From Tissierellales bacterium (lineage in GTDB: Bacteria; Bacillota; Clostridia; Tissierellales; Tissierellaceae), in the NCBI GenBank assembly GCA_014360205.1, contig JACIXZ010000004.1, forward strand, positions 1 to 64,000: a DNA stretch of 64,000 nucleotides, given 5' to 3'. The notes beneath the pieces were generated by a model. That model worked only from the letters and a program-made list of their open reading frames with translations, was not told the origin of the DNA and ran no database searches. How positions within the stretch are numbered: position 1 is the stretch's first letter; the number at the start of each line of letters is the position of its first letter. The position numbers and the translations under genes are program-made. Positions 55,372 to 64,000 of the stretch are shown here, piece by piece.

Positions 55372-56232
55372 ATGGAAATTGTAGTAATAACAGGAATGTC
55401 AGGAGCAGGAAAATCACAAGCAATGAAAGCAATGGAAGATATGGGGTATTACTGCATGGATAATTTACCACCACAATTACTTTCAAAATTTGCTGAACTC
55501 ACTTATGAATCAAAGAAGCATATAGATAAAGCTTGTGTTGTAGTAGATATAAGAGGTGGAGAATTTTTTGAAAATTTGTTTGAAGAATTATCAAAACTTT
55601 CAAGTATGCAAATTAAATATCAGGTTGTTTTTTTAGATGCATCTGATGAAGTTTTAGTCAAGAGATTTAAGGAATTAAGAAGGCCGCATCCCATTAATCC
55701 TCAAGGAAGTATAATAGACGGAATAAGAGAAGAACGGGAGATATTGAAGAATATTAAAATAAAAGCAGATTATATAATTGATACATCTAAGCTTAACACT
55801 GCTATGCTGAAATCTGAAATGAATGATATATTCCTAAAAGGAAAAGATAGAGAAAAAATAACTTTAGTGGTAACATCATTTGGGTTTAAAAATGGTATTT
55901 TACTAGAAGCGGATTTAGTATTTGATGTAAGATTTATCCCTAACCCTTATTATATACCTGAGCTTAAGGAATTTTCAGGTAAAGATGACTTAGTTAAGGA
56001 TTATGTATTTAAATGGCCACAAACTAATGAGTTCTTATCAAAGATATTAGACTTAATTGAATTTTTGATACCATATTATATAAAAGAAGGGAAAAGTCAG
56101 CTGGTTATAGGCATAGGGTGTACAGGAGGCAAACATAGATCTGTTGCTCTTGCTGACAAAATATATGAAGAATTGTCTAAAAATGGGCATCATACTATGA
56201 TATATCATAGAGATTTAGAACCGAGGGATTAA
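55372..56232 (+). CDS. rapZ: Nucleotide-binding protein RapZ/YvcJ
   Basis: The 286-residue protein has Walker A GMSGAGKSQAM (residues 8-18) and the family element YYCMDNLPPQLL. The C-terminal domain starts GIGCTGGKHRSVAL, which in E. coli RapZ binds GlcN6P and guides RNase E to the small RNA GlmZ. In Bacillus YvcJ is a GTPase/ATPase of less clear role linked to competence. It is followed 4 bases later by yvcK, as in most Firmicutes. GAGGTGG precedes the ATG. Confidence 0.95.
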   Translation: MEIVVITGMSGAGKSQAMKAMEDMGYYCMDNLPPQLLSKFAELTYESKKHIDKACVVVDIRGGEFFENLFEELSKLSSMQIKYQVVFLDASDEVLVKRFKELRRPHPINPQGSIIDGIREEREILKNIKIKADYIIDTSKLNTAMLKSEMNDIFLKGKDREKITLVVTSFGFKNGILLEADLVFDVRFIPNPYYIPELKEFSGKDDLVKDYVFKWPQTNEFLSKILDLIEFLIPYYIKEGKSQLVIGIGCTGGKHRSVALADKIYEELSKNGHHTMIYHRDLEPRD

Positions 56233-56236
56233 CACT

Positions 56237-57217
56237 ATGGATAGAATCATTAAGTTCACAGAAAAAAGAATAGTTGCCATAGGTGGAGGTACAGGGTTGT
56301 CTGTTCTCTTAAGAGGACTTAAAGAAAAAACACCAAATATAACTGCTATCGTCACAGTCGCAGATGATGGTGGTGGAAGTGGTAAACTTAGAGAAGATTT
56401 AGGAATGCTGCCACCTGGAGACATAAGATCTTGCCTTGTAGCACTAGCAAATACCGAACCATCTATGGCGAAATTGTTACAATACAGATTCAAAGAGGGA
56501 AGTTTGAAAGGACAAAGCTTTGGGAATCTTTTTATTGCAGCTATGAACGAAATTTATGGCAGTTTTGAAAAAGCGGTTGAAGAGACTAGCAATGTTTTAA
56601 AGATTACTGGGAAAGTTTTACCTGTAACTATAGACAATGTAAGTCTAATTGCTGAATTAGAAGATGGAACGATAATACGTGGAGAATCTAAAATACCTTC
56701 ATTGGCTAAAGAAAGGAAAAGCAAAATTAAAAGAATAAGGACAGACCCAGAGATATCGTATCCATTAAAAGAAGTTATTGATGCCATAATTAATGCAGAT
56801 ATTATAGTATTAGGGCCAGGAAGTCTTTATACATCTATTATTCCTAATTTACTTGTAAAGGACATAGTTGAATCAATAAAAAACTCAAAAGCTAAGGTGG
56901 TTTATGTTTGTAACATTATGACACAACCTGGCGAAACAGATAATTTTCATATAAAAGATCATGTTGAAGCTATATTAAATCATAGTATAGATGGTTTTTT
57001 AGATTATTGTATTGTAAATGAAAAACAAATACCTACTAATGTTTTGAATAAATATATTAAAGATAATGCTAAGCCTATTTATCCTTCTGAAAGTGATGTA
57101 ATGTATCTTAATGAAAAAGGTATAAGCCTTATTTCTGATGATTTTATTAAAATTGAAGATAACTTAATAAGACATGACACCAAAAAGCTAGCAAACACAA
57201 TTATAAGCTTAATTTAA
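56237..57217 (+). CDS. yvcK: Gluconeogenesis factor YvcK (CofD-like)
   Basis: This 326-residue protein shows the motif GGGTGLSVLLRGLK (residues about 16-29) and VADDGGGSGKLREDLGMLPP, with PGSLYTSIIPNLL later, all typical of YvcK. It binds UDP-sugars and is needed for growth on gluconeogenic carbon in Bacillus and for wall homeostasis in several species. It overlaps no neighbour; a 86-base gap with a possible promoter precedes the next gene. Confidence 0.94.
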   Translation: MDRIIKFTEKRIVAIGGGTGLSVLLRGLKEKTPNITAIVTVADDGGGSGKLREDLGMLPPGDIRSCLVALANTEPSMAKLLQYRFKEGSLKGQSFGNLFIAAMNEIYGSFEKAVEETSNVLKITGKVLPVTIDNVSLIAELEDGTIIRGESKIPSLAKERKSKIKRIRTDPEISYPLKEVIDAIINADIIVLGPGSLYTSIIPNLLVKDIVESIKNSKAKVVYVCNIMTQPGETDNFHIKDHVEAILNHSIDGFLDYCIVNEKQIPTNVLNKYIKDNAKPIYPSESDVMYLNEKGISLISDDFIKIEDNLIRHDTKKLANTIISLI

Positions 57218-57303
57218 TCGGCCTCAAACAAACATTTATACAAATTACTTTATTTATGGTGTATAATTAAATTATTATATTCAATTAGATTTGAGGTGCG
57301 ATT

Positions 57304-57714
57304 ATGAATGAAGTTAGTAGTGGGGGAATTGTCTTTTTCTCAAATAGTATTTTATTATTAAAAAAATATAATGGCGATTGGGTTTTACCTAAAGGTAGAG
57401 TTGAAAATGATGAAACAATAGAAGAAGCAGCTCTGCGCGAAGTTTATGAAGAATCTGGCGTTAGAGGAGAGATAGTATCTTATATTGGGAAAGCTCAGTA
57501 TACTTTTAGAAACTTAAGACATAATGAAGAAGTCAACAAGACAGTTCATTGGTTTTTAATGAAGACAAATAATACGAACTGCCAACCTCAACGCGAAGAA
57601 GGGTTTATTGATGCAAGCTTTGTACACATGGACAAAGCTTTAAAAATAGTAAAATATGAAGATGAATTAAAAGTAATTCAGAAGGGTCTAGAATATTTGA
57701 AGAACATGAGGTGA
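57304..57714 (+). CDS. Nudix hydrolase
   Basis: This 136-residue protein holds one complete Nudix box, GRVENDETIEEAALREVYEE followed by SG (G-x5-E-x7-REU-x-EE-x-GU), at about residues 38-60. Nudix enzymes hydrolyse nucleoside diphosphates linked to other groups; the substrate is not predictable. In Bacillus subtilis a Nudix gene (yvcI) stands first in the same cluster; here it is between yvcK and whiA. TTGAGGTG lies 7 bases before the ATG. Confidence 0.88.
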   Translation: MNEVSSGGIVFFSNSILLLKKYNGDWVLPKGRVENDETIEEAALREVYEESGVRGEIVSYIGKAQYTFRNLRHNEEVNKTVHWFLMKTNNTNCQPQREEGFIDASFVHMDKALKIVKYEDELKVIQKGLEYLKNMR

Positions 57715-57718
57715 TCAT

Positions 57719-58666
57719 ATGTCATTTTCATCCGAGGTAAAAAATGAAATTTCACATCTACCGATAGAAAATGACTGTTGTGCATTAGCAGAATTATCAT
57801 CATTAATCAGAATGAGTGGATCAATAAAATACAGTGGAGATCACAGTATAAGTATTATTTTTTCAACTGAAAATGCAGCCATAGCAAGGAGAATTTTTTC
57901 CATATTAAAAAAAATATATGATGTTGATGTTGAAGTATCTGTTAGAAAAAATAAACAACTTAAGAAAAACAATAATTATTTAGTAGCAATAAATAATACT
58001 GAAATGGCTATTAAAATATTAACGGATACAGGATTTATAGGAACTAAGGATTATAATATCTTTAATCCAAATTATAAAATCCCCAAGTGGATTGTGGAGA
58101 AAAAATGCTGTAAGCGTAGCTATATAAGAGGGGCATTCCTAGGGGGAGGCTCTATGAACAACCCTGAAAAATCTTACCATTTAGAATTTGTTAATACAGA
58201 TTATCAGCATGCAAGAGATTTGCAAAAACTTATAAATTCTTTTGGTTCAAATTCAAAGACGATAAAAAGAAAAGAGTTCATCATAGTTTATCTAAAAGAA
58301 GCTGAAAAAATATCCGATATACTCAATATAATAGGCGCTCATCAAGCATTGTTAAAATTTGAAGAGATCAGAGTTTTAAAAGATGTAAGAAACAATATAA
58401 ATCGTATAGTAAATTGTGAAACAGCAAATCTCGAAAAAACTGTAGAAGCATCGATGAGACAAATAGAGGCTATAAAAATAATAAAAGATAAGAAAGGCAT
58501 TAATTATTTACCTAAGCAATTGAGAGATGTTGCAGAAATTAGACTTTTATATCCAGATGCAACATTGAAAGAAATTGGTGAAAAACTAGATCCTCCTATA
58601 GGGAAATCTGGTGTAAACCATAGATTTAAAAAAATACAGGAAATAGCTGATGAGCTTAAGGAGTGA
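57719..58666 (+). CDS. whiA: DNA-binding protein WhiA
   Basis: This 315-residue regulator has an N-terminal homing-endonuclease-like fold without its catalytic aspartate motif (RGAFLGGGSMNNPEKSYHLE) and a C-terminal helix-turn-helix (ATLKEIGEKLDPPIGKSGVN). WhiA controls cell division and, in Streptomyces, sporulation; in Bacillus it affects chromosome segregation. It follows the Nudix gene by 4 bases. Start has GAGGTGATC upstream. Confidence 0.95.
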   Translation: MSFSSEVKNEISHLPIENDCCALAELSSLIRMSGSIKYSGDHSISIIFSTENAAIARRIFSILKKIYDVDVEVSVRKNKQLKKNNNYLVAINNTEMAIKILTDTGFIGTKDYNIFNPNYKIPKWIVEKKCCKRSYIRGAFLGGGSMNNPEKSYHLEFVNTDYQHARDLQKLINSFGSNSKTIKRKEFIIVYLKEAEKISDILNIIGAHQALLKFEEIRVLKDVRNNINRIVNCETANLEKTVEASMRQIEAIKIIKDKKGINYLPKQLRDVAEIRLLYPDATLKEIGEKLDPPIGKSGVNHRFKKIQEIADELKE

Positions 58667-58671
58667 TTTTT

Positions 58672-58938
58672 ATGCTTAAAAAAGAGGTAATTTTAGTTAA
58701 TGATGAAGGATTGCAATTAAGGCCTGCTGCGATATTTGTAAAAATTGCTAATAAATATGATAGTGATATTGAAGTTGAGACTCTCAATAAAAGAGTAAAT
58801 GGTAAAAGCATAATAGGGATAATGTCATTGGGAGCATTCAAAGGAGAAAAAATTACACTTATAGCAAAGGGAAGAGATGAAAAAGAATTGATTGAAAAAT
58901 TATCAGCCATTATTGAAAGTGGCTTTAAAGAGGTTTGA
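58672..58938 (+). CDS. crh: Crh-like HPr paralogue (His15 replaced by Gln)
   Basis: The 88-residue protein has the HPr fold with NDEGLQLRPAAIFVKIANKY at the active-site loop. Counted from the ATG at 58672, position 15 is Gln, where HPr has the catalytic His, and position 46 is the regulatory Ser (NGKSIIGIMSL). This is exactly the Crh pattern of Bacillus, which is a CcpA co-factor and not a PTS phosphocarrier. AAGGAG lies 8 bases upstream; a GTG at 58663 is inside that site. Gene order whiA-crh is the same as in Bacillus. HprK is encoded 9 kb upstream. Confidence 0.92.
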   Translation: MLKKEVILVNDEGLQLRPAAIFVKIANKYDSDIEVETLNKRVNGKSIIGIMSLGAFKGEKITLIAKGRDEKELIEKLSAIIESGFKEV

Positions 58939-58942
58939 TATA

Positions 58943-59341
58943 GTGAGTATAATTATAATTACTAATAATCCTAAAGTGTTTCAAAAATTTAATGGAAAAT
59001 ATGAAATAGAATATTTAGAAAATGAAAGTTATTTAGATGTATTATTGATGGTCAGGGATAAATTACATAAGGGACATAAGCTTTTATCTCATCCATTATC
59101 TGGGAGTGTTAAACCAAATGAAACTCCTTTTAAAAGTATATTGATTTCTCAAAAAAAAGGGAAAATTGATTTTGGGAGCTTAAGCATTTTGGAAAACAGC
59201 ATTGCTACTTATGAGAAATTCATAAAGATAAAAAGATTACCTGACTGGAATCAAGATGTAGTAGTTGATTTCATGGTAGTGGATTTATCTTTATTAGAAA
59301 ATACTTTGGTAAATATTGAATTTACAGAGTTGTTAGAATAA
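58943..59341 (+). CDS. GrdX family protein
   Basis: The 132-residue protein begins IIIITNNPKVFQKF and carries the very conserved GrdX stretch DKLHKGHKLLSHPLSGSVKP, then NETPFKSILIS. GrdX is encoded in glycine reductase (grd) operons of amino-acid-fermenting clostridia, but its role is unknown. Here no grd gene is adjacent; it lies between crh and dnaE, so either it serves a different purpose or it acts in trans. The start is GTG with AAGAGG 9 bases upstream. Confidence 0.8.
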   Translation: MSIIIITNNPKVFQKFNGKYEIEYLENESYLDVLLMVRDKLHKGHKLLSHPLSGSVKPNETPFKSILISQKKGKIDFGSLSILENSIATYEKFIKIKRLPDWNQDVVVDFMVVDLSLLENTLVNIEFTELLE

Positions 59342-59350
59342 GGTGATTAG

Positions 59351-62300
59351 ATGGATTCAATTAAATTCACTCATTTACATGTGCATACAGAATATAGTTT
59401 ATTAGATGGTAGCATTAGGATAAAAGACTTAGTTTCAAAGGTAAAGGAATTGGGAATGGATTCTGTGGCTATTACTGACCATGGGTCGATGTTTGGAGCT
59501 ATTAATTTTTATAAAGAGGCAAAAAATAACGGGTTAAAACCGATAATAGGTGCAGAAATTTATGTAACAAATAATAAATATACTGATAGAAATCCAAAAG
59601 ATAAGAAACCATATCATCTCATAATTTTAGCTGAAAACAACATTGGATATAAAAATTTGATGAAAATCGTATCCGAAGCATATGTAAATGGTTTTTACTA
59701 TAAACCTAGAGTAGATTATGAAATTCTGAAAAAATATAATAACGGAATCATTGCACTTTCAGCTTGTCTTGGAGGAGAGGTTCAAAGCCTGATTCTCGAA
59801 GGAAATTTTGATGGTGCAAGAGAAGCTATTTTAAGATATAAAAACATTTTTTTAGAAAATAATTTCTTTTTGGAGCTGCAGTACCATGGTCTTAAAGAAC
59901 AGTTAGAAATAAATGATAAACTTAGAGAGTTTAGCAAAGAATTAAATGTACCATTGGTGGCTACCAATGATGTTCATTATTTAGAAAAAAAAGATGCACG
60001 TGTACATGATATATTATTATGTATACAGACTGGCAAGACTATCTCAGATGTAGATAGAATGAAGTTCCCATCTGAAGAATTTTTCCTAAAATCCCCAAAA
60101 GAAATGAAAGAAATATTTCCAGACGATATAGAAGCAATAGAAAATACGTATTTGATTGCGCAAAGATGTAATGTGGAGCTAAGTTTTAATCATATGCATC
60201 TGCCAGAATATGTTGTTCCAAAAGGATACACCAATGTGACTTATTTAAGAGAAATAAGCGAAAGAGGCTTAGCACAGAGATATGCTACTATAACTGAAGA
60301 AATAAAGAATCGATTTGAATATGAATTTGATGTCATTACTCAAATGGGATATGTTGATTACTTTCTAATAGTATGGGATTTTATAAAATATGCAAAAGAT
60401 AAAAAGATTATGGTGGGGCCAGGTAGAGGGTCTGCAGCTGGAAGTATTGTATCTTATGCGTTAGGGATAATAGATATAGATCCACTTAAATATGGACTTA
60501 TATTTGAACGATTTTTAAATCCTGAAAGAATAACTATGCCAGATATAGATATTGATTTTTGCTATGAAAGAAGAGAGGAAGTAATTGAATACGTAATAAA
60601 AAAATATGGCGCAGATAAGGTTGCTCAAATAGTTACATTTGGTACAATGGCGGCTAGGGGAGCAATAAGAGATGTAGGCAGAGCAATCGATATGCCTTAT
60701 GGTGAAGTAGATTATATAGCAAAACAAATCCCAAATGAACTTGGCATAACAATAAAGAGAGCTTTGGAGATTAATAAAAATTTAAAAAAGGAATATGAGA
60801 ATAATGAACAAATAAAAGAATTAATTGACTTAGCTATGGCGGTGGAGGGATTGCCTAGGCATACATCTACTCATGCTGCAGGTGTTGTAATATCTAAAGA
60901 TTCAATCACAGAATATGCCCCTTTAGTGAGGAATAATGAATCTATAGCTACACAATTCACGATGACAGAATTAGAAGAATTGGGTCTTTTGAAAATGGAT
61001 TTTTTAGGATTGAGAACACTTACAGTTATTCGTGATGCAGTAGAGTTGATTAAGCAAAATTATAATATTGATATTGATATAACTAAAATAGATTTTGATG
61101 ACAAAAGGGTATTGGATATGTTTGCTAATGCAGAAACCCTCGGAATATTTCAATTTGAAAGTCCGGGAATGAGAGCTTTTCTAAAAGAGCTAAAACCAAA
61201 TGTATTTGAGGATTTAATTGCTGCTAATTCTTTATTTAGACCTGGTCCGATGAGTCAAATACCTACATTTATAGCATGTAAACATGATCCTACACTCATT
61301 AAATACATCCATCCTAGTCTAGAATCGATACTAAATGTTACCTATGGCTGCATAGTATATCAAGAACAGGTAATGGAAATAGTTAGGAAACTTGGAGGAT
61401 ATTCTTTTGGCAGGGCAGATTTGGTCAGAAGAGCTATGGGTAAAAAAAAGATGGATGTAATGGAAAAAGAAAGACAAAATTTTATATATGGACAAACTGA
61501 TGAGGATGGCAATATAATACTAAAGGGAGCAATTAGAAATGGTGTTGATGAAAAGTCTGCATCTAAAATTTTTGATTTGATGGTAGACTTTGCTAATTAT
61601 GCATTCAACAAATCTCATTCTGCAGCTTATGCAGTTATAGCATATAGGACAGCTTGGCTAAAAACTTATTATCCTGTTGAATATATGGCAGCACTTATAT
61701 CTTCAGTCATGAATAATACTTCTCAAGTAAGCCTTTATATAGAAGAATGTAAAAGGCTGGGGATAGAAATAAAGTCACCAGATATAAATTATTCTTATGG
61801 GAAATTTTCTGTCGAAGGTAAGTCAATAAGATATGGTCTTTCTGCGATTAAAAATGTAGGAGAAAACATAATAAAAGCAATCATTATAGCTAGAAAAGAT
61901 GGAGAATTTAGATCTTTAAATGATTTTATTAATAGAATATATAAAGTAGATAAAAATTGCGTGAATAAAAGGGCAGTGGAAAGCTTAATAAAAGCAGGAG
62001 CACTTAGTTCTTTAGGCGGAAATAGAGCCCAATATCTCGCAGTTTTCGAAAAAGTGATAGATGGTATAAGCAATGATGTCAAAAAAAATATAGATGGACA
62101 GTTTTCTTTATTTGAATCTATTACAAATGTTTATGATGATGAACTTCCTAAATTATCAGAATTTCAAACAAAGATATTGCTGCAAATGGAAAAGGAAATG
62201 TTAGGTATTTATATATCCGGTCATCCTTTGCAACCCTATGAAAGAGAGATAAAATTATATTCTAATTTTCAAACAACAGACATAATTTCAGATCAATTTG

Positions 62301-62821
62301 ATATAAATTTAGAAAGCAACATCATAGAGGATGGAAGAAGAGTCTCAATCATAGGTTTAATCACTGATAAAAAAAATAAGGTTACAAAAAATAACAATAT
62401 GATGGCATTTTTTACTTTAGAAGACTTATATAGCAATATAGAGTGCATAGTTTTTCCAACAATTTTTGAAAAATATTTTGATCAAATTGTGGAAGATAAT
62501 ATAGTATTAGTTGAAGGGAAATTATCAATTTCAGAAGTAGAAGAGCCAAAGATAATTGTTGATAAAATAAGTTCTATAAATGACCTTAATTTAAATAAAA
62601 TTTATCTAAAAATAGACGATATTATGAACATAAATGTACTAAATGATGTAAAAAGAATATTATCAAAATATCCTGGAAATATTCCAGTATATATATATTT
62701 TACTAGCAAAAAAAAGACCATAAAAGCAGATAAAAGTTTATGGATCGATGGTGAATCAGAAGAAGTGTTTGATAGCTTAAAAGATCTTTTAGGCAATCAA
62801 AATGTAAAAATAATATTATAG
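59351..62821 (+). CDS. dnaE: DNA polymerase III alpha subunit (DnaE)
   Basis: The 1156-residue polymerase has an N-terminal PHP domain (THLHVHTEYSLLDGSIR), the polymerase core with catalytic aspartates in PDIDIDFCYERRE, and tandem helix-hairpin-helix and OB (HTDKKNKVTKNN region) elements near the C-terminus. In Firmicutes DnaE works beside PolC in initial extension of RNA primers. Length fits DnaE1 or DnaE3-type forms. It follows grdX-type gene by 9 bases and precedes pfkA by 14 bases, so replication and glycolysis genes share a transcript. Confidence 0.95.
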   Translation: MDSIKFTHLHVHTEYSLLDGSIRIKDLVSKVKELGMDSVAITDHGSMFGAINFYKEAKNNGLKPIIGAEIYVTNNKYTDRNPKDKKPYHLIILAENNIGYKNLMKIVSEAYVNGFYYKPRVDYEILKKYNNGIIALSACLGGEVQSLILEGNFDGAREAILRYKNIFLENNFFLELQYHGLKEQLEINDKLREFSKELNVPLVATNDVHYLEKKDARVHDILLCIQTGKTISDVDRMKFPSEEFFLKSPKEMKEIFPDDIEAIENTYLIAQRCNVELSFNHMHLPEYVVPKGYTNVTYLREISERGLAQRYATITEEIKNRFEYEFDVITQMGYVDYFLIVWDFIKYAKDKKIMVGPGRGSAAGSIVSYALGIIDIDPLKYGLIFERFLNPERITMPDIDIDFCYERREEVIEYVIKKYGADKVAQIVTFGTMAARGAIRDVGRAIDMPYGEVDYIAKQIPNELGITIKRALEINKNLKKEYENNEQIKELIDLAMAVEGLPRHTSTHAAGVVISKDSITEYAPLVRNNESIATQFTMTELEELGLLKMDFLGLRTLTVIRDAVELIKQNYNIDIDITKIDFDDKRVLDMFANAETLGIFQFESPGMRAFLKELKPNVFEDLIAANSLFRPGPMSQIPTFIACKHDPTLIKYIHPSLESILNVTYGCIVYQEQVMEIVRKLGGYSFGRADLVRRAMGKKKMDVMEKERQNFIYGQTDEDGNIILKGAIRNGVDEKSASKIFDLMVDFANYAFNKSHSAAYAVIAYRTAWLKTYYPVEYMAALISSVMNNTSQVSLYIEECKRLGIEIKSPDINYSYGKFSVEGKSIRYGLSAIKNVGENIIKAIIIARKDGEFRSLNDFINRIYKVDKNCVNKRAVESLIKAGALSSLGGNRAQYLAVFEKVIDGISNDVKKNIDGQFSLFESITNVYDDELPKLSEFQTKILLQMEKEMLGIYISGHPLQPYEREIKLYSNFQTTDIISDQFDINLESNIIEDGRRVSIIGLITDKKNKVTKNNNMMAFFTLEDLYSNIECIVFPTIFEKYFDQIVEDNIVLVEGKLSISEVEEPKIIVDKISSINDLNLNKIYLKIDDIMNINVLNDVKRILSKYPGNIPVYIYFTSKKKTIKADKSLWIDGESEEVFDSLKDLLGNQNVKIIL

Positions 62822-62835
62822 TTTAGGAGGAAAAT

Positions 62836-63795
62836 ATGAAGACAATAGGAATATTAACAAGTGGAGGAGATGCACCAGGAATGAATGCAGCAATAAGAGC
62901 TGTAGTAAGAACTGGGCTAAATAATGATCTTAGAATTTTAGGTATTCAAAGAGGCTATGATGGCCTTATAAATGGAGCTATAGATGATATGGATAGCGAG
63001 TCTGTGGCAGATATAATTCATAGAGGTGGAACAATTTTAAGGACTGCAAGAAGTGAAGATTTCATAACACCAGAAGGATTTAAAAAGGCTCTAAATGTAA
63101 TTGACGTATATAATATGGATGGTATAGTTGTACTTGGAGGGGATGGAACATTCAGAGGAGCACAAAAACTTTCAGATGCAGGTATACCTACAATTGGAAT
63201 ACCATGTACGATAGATAATGACTTGCCTTATACAGATTATACTATAGGTTTTATGACAGCAGTGGAGACTGTAATTGAAGCTATAGGTAAATTAAGAGAC
63301 ACTTCATCATCTCATGGGAGAGCAAATGTCGTAGAGGTAATGGGAAGAAACTGTGGAGATATAGCTCTTTATGCTGGTCTTGCAGGAGGAGCAGAAAGCA
63401 TAATTATACCAGAAATTGGCTATGATGAAGATTCTATATGCAGAAAAGTATTGACAGGTAAAAATATGGGTAAATTACATCATATTATTGTATTAGCAGA
63501 AGGTGTAGGCAACTCGTTTGAACTAGCTGAAGCTATCGAAGAGAAGACAGGTGTTGAAACTAAAGTAACAGTTTTAGGACATGTTCAAAGAGGAGGTTCA
63601 CCTAGTGCTTTTGATAGAATATTAGCTAGCCAGATGGGCAAGAGGAGTATAGAATTGTTGTTGCAAAACAAATCAGGAAGAGTTTTAGGGACTAAATGCA
63701 ATGAAATAATTGACCTAGATATTAAAGAAGCTCTTGAAATGAAAAGAAAACTCAACCGAGAAATGTATGACACAGCAAATATTCTATCCAGATAA
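62836..63795 (+). CDS. pfkA: 6-phosphofructokinase
   Basis: This 319-residue kinase makes fructose-1,6-bisphosphate from fructose-6-phosphate. Motifs are [29 protein letters not shown] and the catalytic TIDND loop. The Gly-Gly-Asp-Gly motif marks the ATP-dependent group. In the loop before TIDND the usual glycine of PGTIDND is cysteine (GIPCTIDND). Length is standard. It comes just before pyk, a common Firmicute pair; GGAGG precedes the ATG. Confidence 0.93.
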   Translation: MKTIGILTSGGDAPGMNAAIRAVVRTGLNNDLRILGIQRGYDGLINGAIDDMDSESVADIIHRGGTILRTARSEDFITPEGFKKALNVIDVYNMDGIVVLGGDGTFRGAQKLSDAGIPTIGIPCTIDNDLPYTDYTIGFMTAVETVIEAIGKLRDTSSSHGRANVVEVMGRNCGDIALYAGLAGGAESIIIPEIGYDEDSICRKVLTGKNMGKLHHIIVLAEGVGNSFELAEAIEEKTGVETKVTVLGHVQRGGSPSAFDRILASQMGKRSIELLLQNKSGRVLGTKCNEIIDLDIKEALEMKRKLNREMYDTANILSR

Positions 63796-63806
63796 GGAGG
63801 AATTTT

Positions 63807-64000
63807 ATGAAAAGAACCAAGATAGTTGCAACTATTGGCCCTGCATCTGAGTCTGAAGATGTAATGAGAAAGCTTTTTGAATATGGAGTAAATGTATGCA
63901 GGTTAAATTTTTCTCATGGGGATCATGAAGAACATAAAGCCAGGATAGACACAATTAAAAAATTAAGACATGAGATGAATTTACCAATAGCTATAATGCT
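63807..64000 (+). CDS. pyk: Pyruvate kinase, N-terminal fragment (cut by the window end)
   Basis: The first 64 codons read KRTKIVATIGPASESEDVMR and then VCRLNFSHGDHEEH, the unmistakable N-terminus of pyruvate kinase (A-domain start with the RLNFSHG substrate-binding motif). The rest lies beyond the window. AAGGAGG lies 7 bases before the ATG, and the gene follows pfkA by 11 bases, so both are probably one operon that runs glycolytic flux in a pair of controlled steps. Confidence 0.96.
   Translation, partial: MKRTKIVATIGPASESEDVMRKLFEYGVNVCRLNFSHGDHEEHKARIDTIKKLRHEMNLPIAIM

Noticed and set aside
1-64000. tRNA or rRNA genes, CRISPR arrays, insertion sequences, prophage or integrative elements
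   Set aside because: None was recognised: gaps between genes are short and hold promoters or hairpins, no regular direct repeats were seen, and no transposase or integrase is encoded.

Overview
The window is AT-rich, densely coded chromosomal DNA from a low-GC Gram-positive anaerobe. Evidence for an anaerobic amino-acid-fermenting clostridium (probably Tissierellia/Tissierellales or a close relative; this is inference) includes a one-chain pyruvate:ferredoxin oxidoreductase, a GrdX-type protein otherwise tied to the Stickland glycine reductase, a Crh-type HPr with HPr kinase, purine-rich Shine-Dalgarno sites before nearly every gene, frequent TTG/GTG starts, and the Firmicute gene order rapZ-yvcK-whiA-crh. 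No tRNA, rRNA, CRISPR array, insertion sequence or phage module was seen. Both ends cut genes: an ABC exporter ATPase at the left and pyruvate kinase at the right.

Left part (1-9.4 kb): the end of an ABC exporter, a DegV lipid-binding protein, then a complete oligopeptide transporter operon (oppA-B-C-D-F) with its own promoter. This operon is the most unusual thing in the window. The OppC permease carries about 270 extra residues forming seven RCC1-like repeats (a predicted seven-bladed beta-propeller) in its first extracellular loop. The OppF ATPase carries about 175 extra, highly charged, coiled-coil-forming residues between Walker A and the Q-loop. A small one-helix membrane protein closes the operon.

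Middle-left (9.4-24.2 kb): housekeeping and accessory genes on both strands. They include a HAD phosphatase, a compact UvrD-like helicase, a PAP2 phosphatase, nitroreductase, TPR protein, methionine aminopeptidase, MATE exporter, a DUF1667 protein, MgtC, thymidine kinase, RodA, QueG, glycine C-acetyltransferase, a DUF503 protein, endonuclease III and a VanW/YoaR protein.

24.2-29 kb: a cobalamin riboswitch with its own promoter and a terminator platform controls btuF-btuC-btuD. The BtuD subunit has an extra C-terminal domain of about 160 residues. QueG, a B12-dependent enzyme, lies nearby. An aminotransferase of the alanine-glyoxylate type follows.

29-33.2 kb (minus strand): a small operon for surface polymers (5-formyl-THF cyclo-ligase, GT4 glycosyltransferase, two tandem DUF4330 membrane proteins, O-antigen-ligase-type protein).

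33.2-49.9 kb: the cell-division/wall set ftsE-ftsX-M23 peptidase-ctpA, a lipoprotein of unknown function, then DNA repair: uvrB-uvrA behind a promoter overlapped by a clear LexA box, an EutH-type ethanolamine permease gene broken by an in-frame TGA, an M24 aminopeptidase, uvrC, a PspC protein and HPr kinase.

49.9-64 kb: nifJ with a consensus promoter and strong terminator, then one long run of co-directional genes: murB, a PHP phosphoesterase, rapZ, yvcK, a Nudix hydrolase, whiA, crh, a grdX-family gene, dnaE, pfkA and pyk. This run joins wall synthesis, carbon-flux control and glycolysis, and with hprK upstream it suggests HPr(Ser)-type catabolite control rather than PTS sugar transport, for which no gene is seen here.
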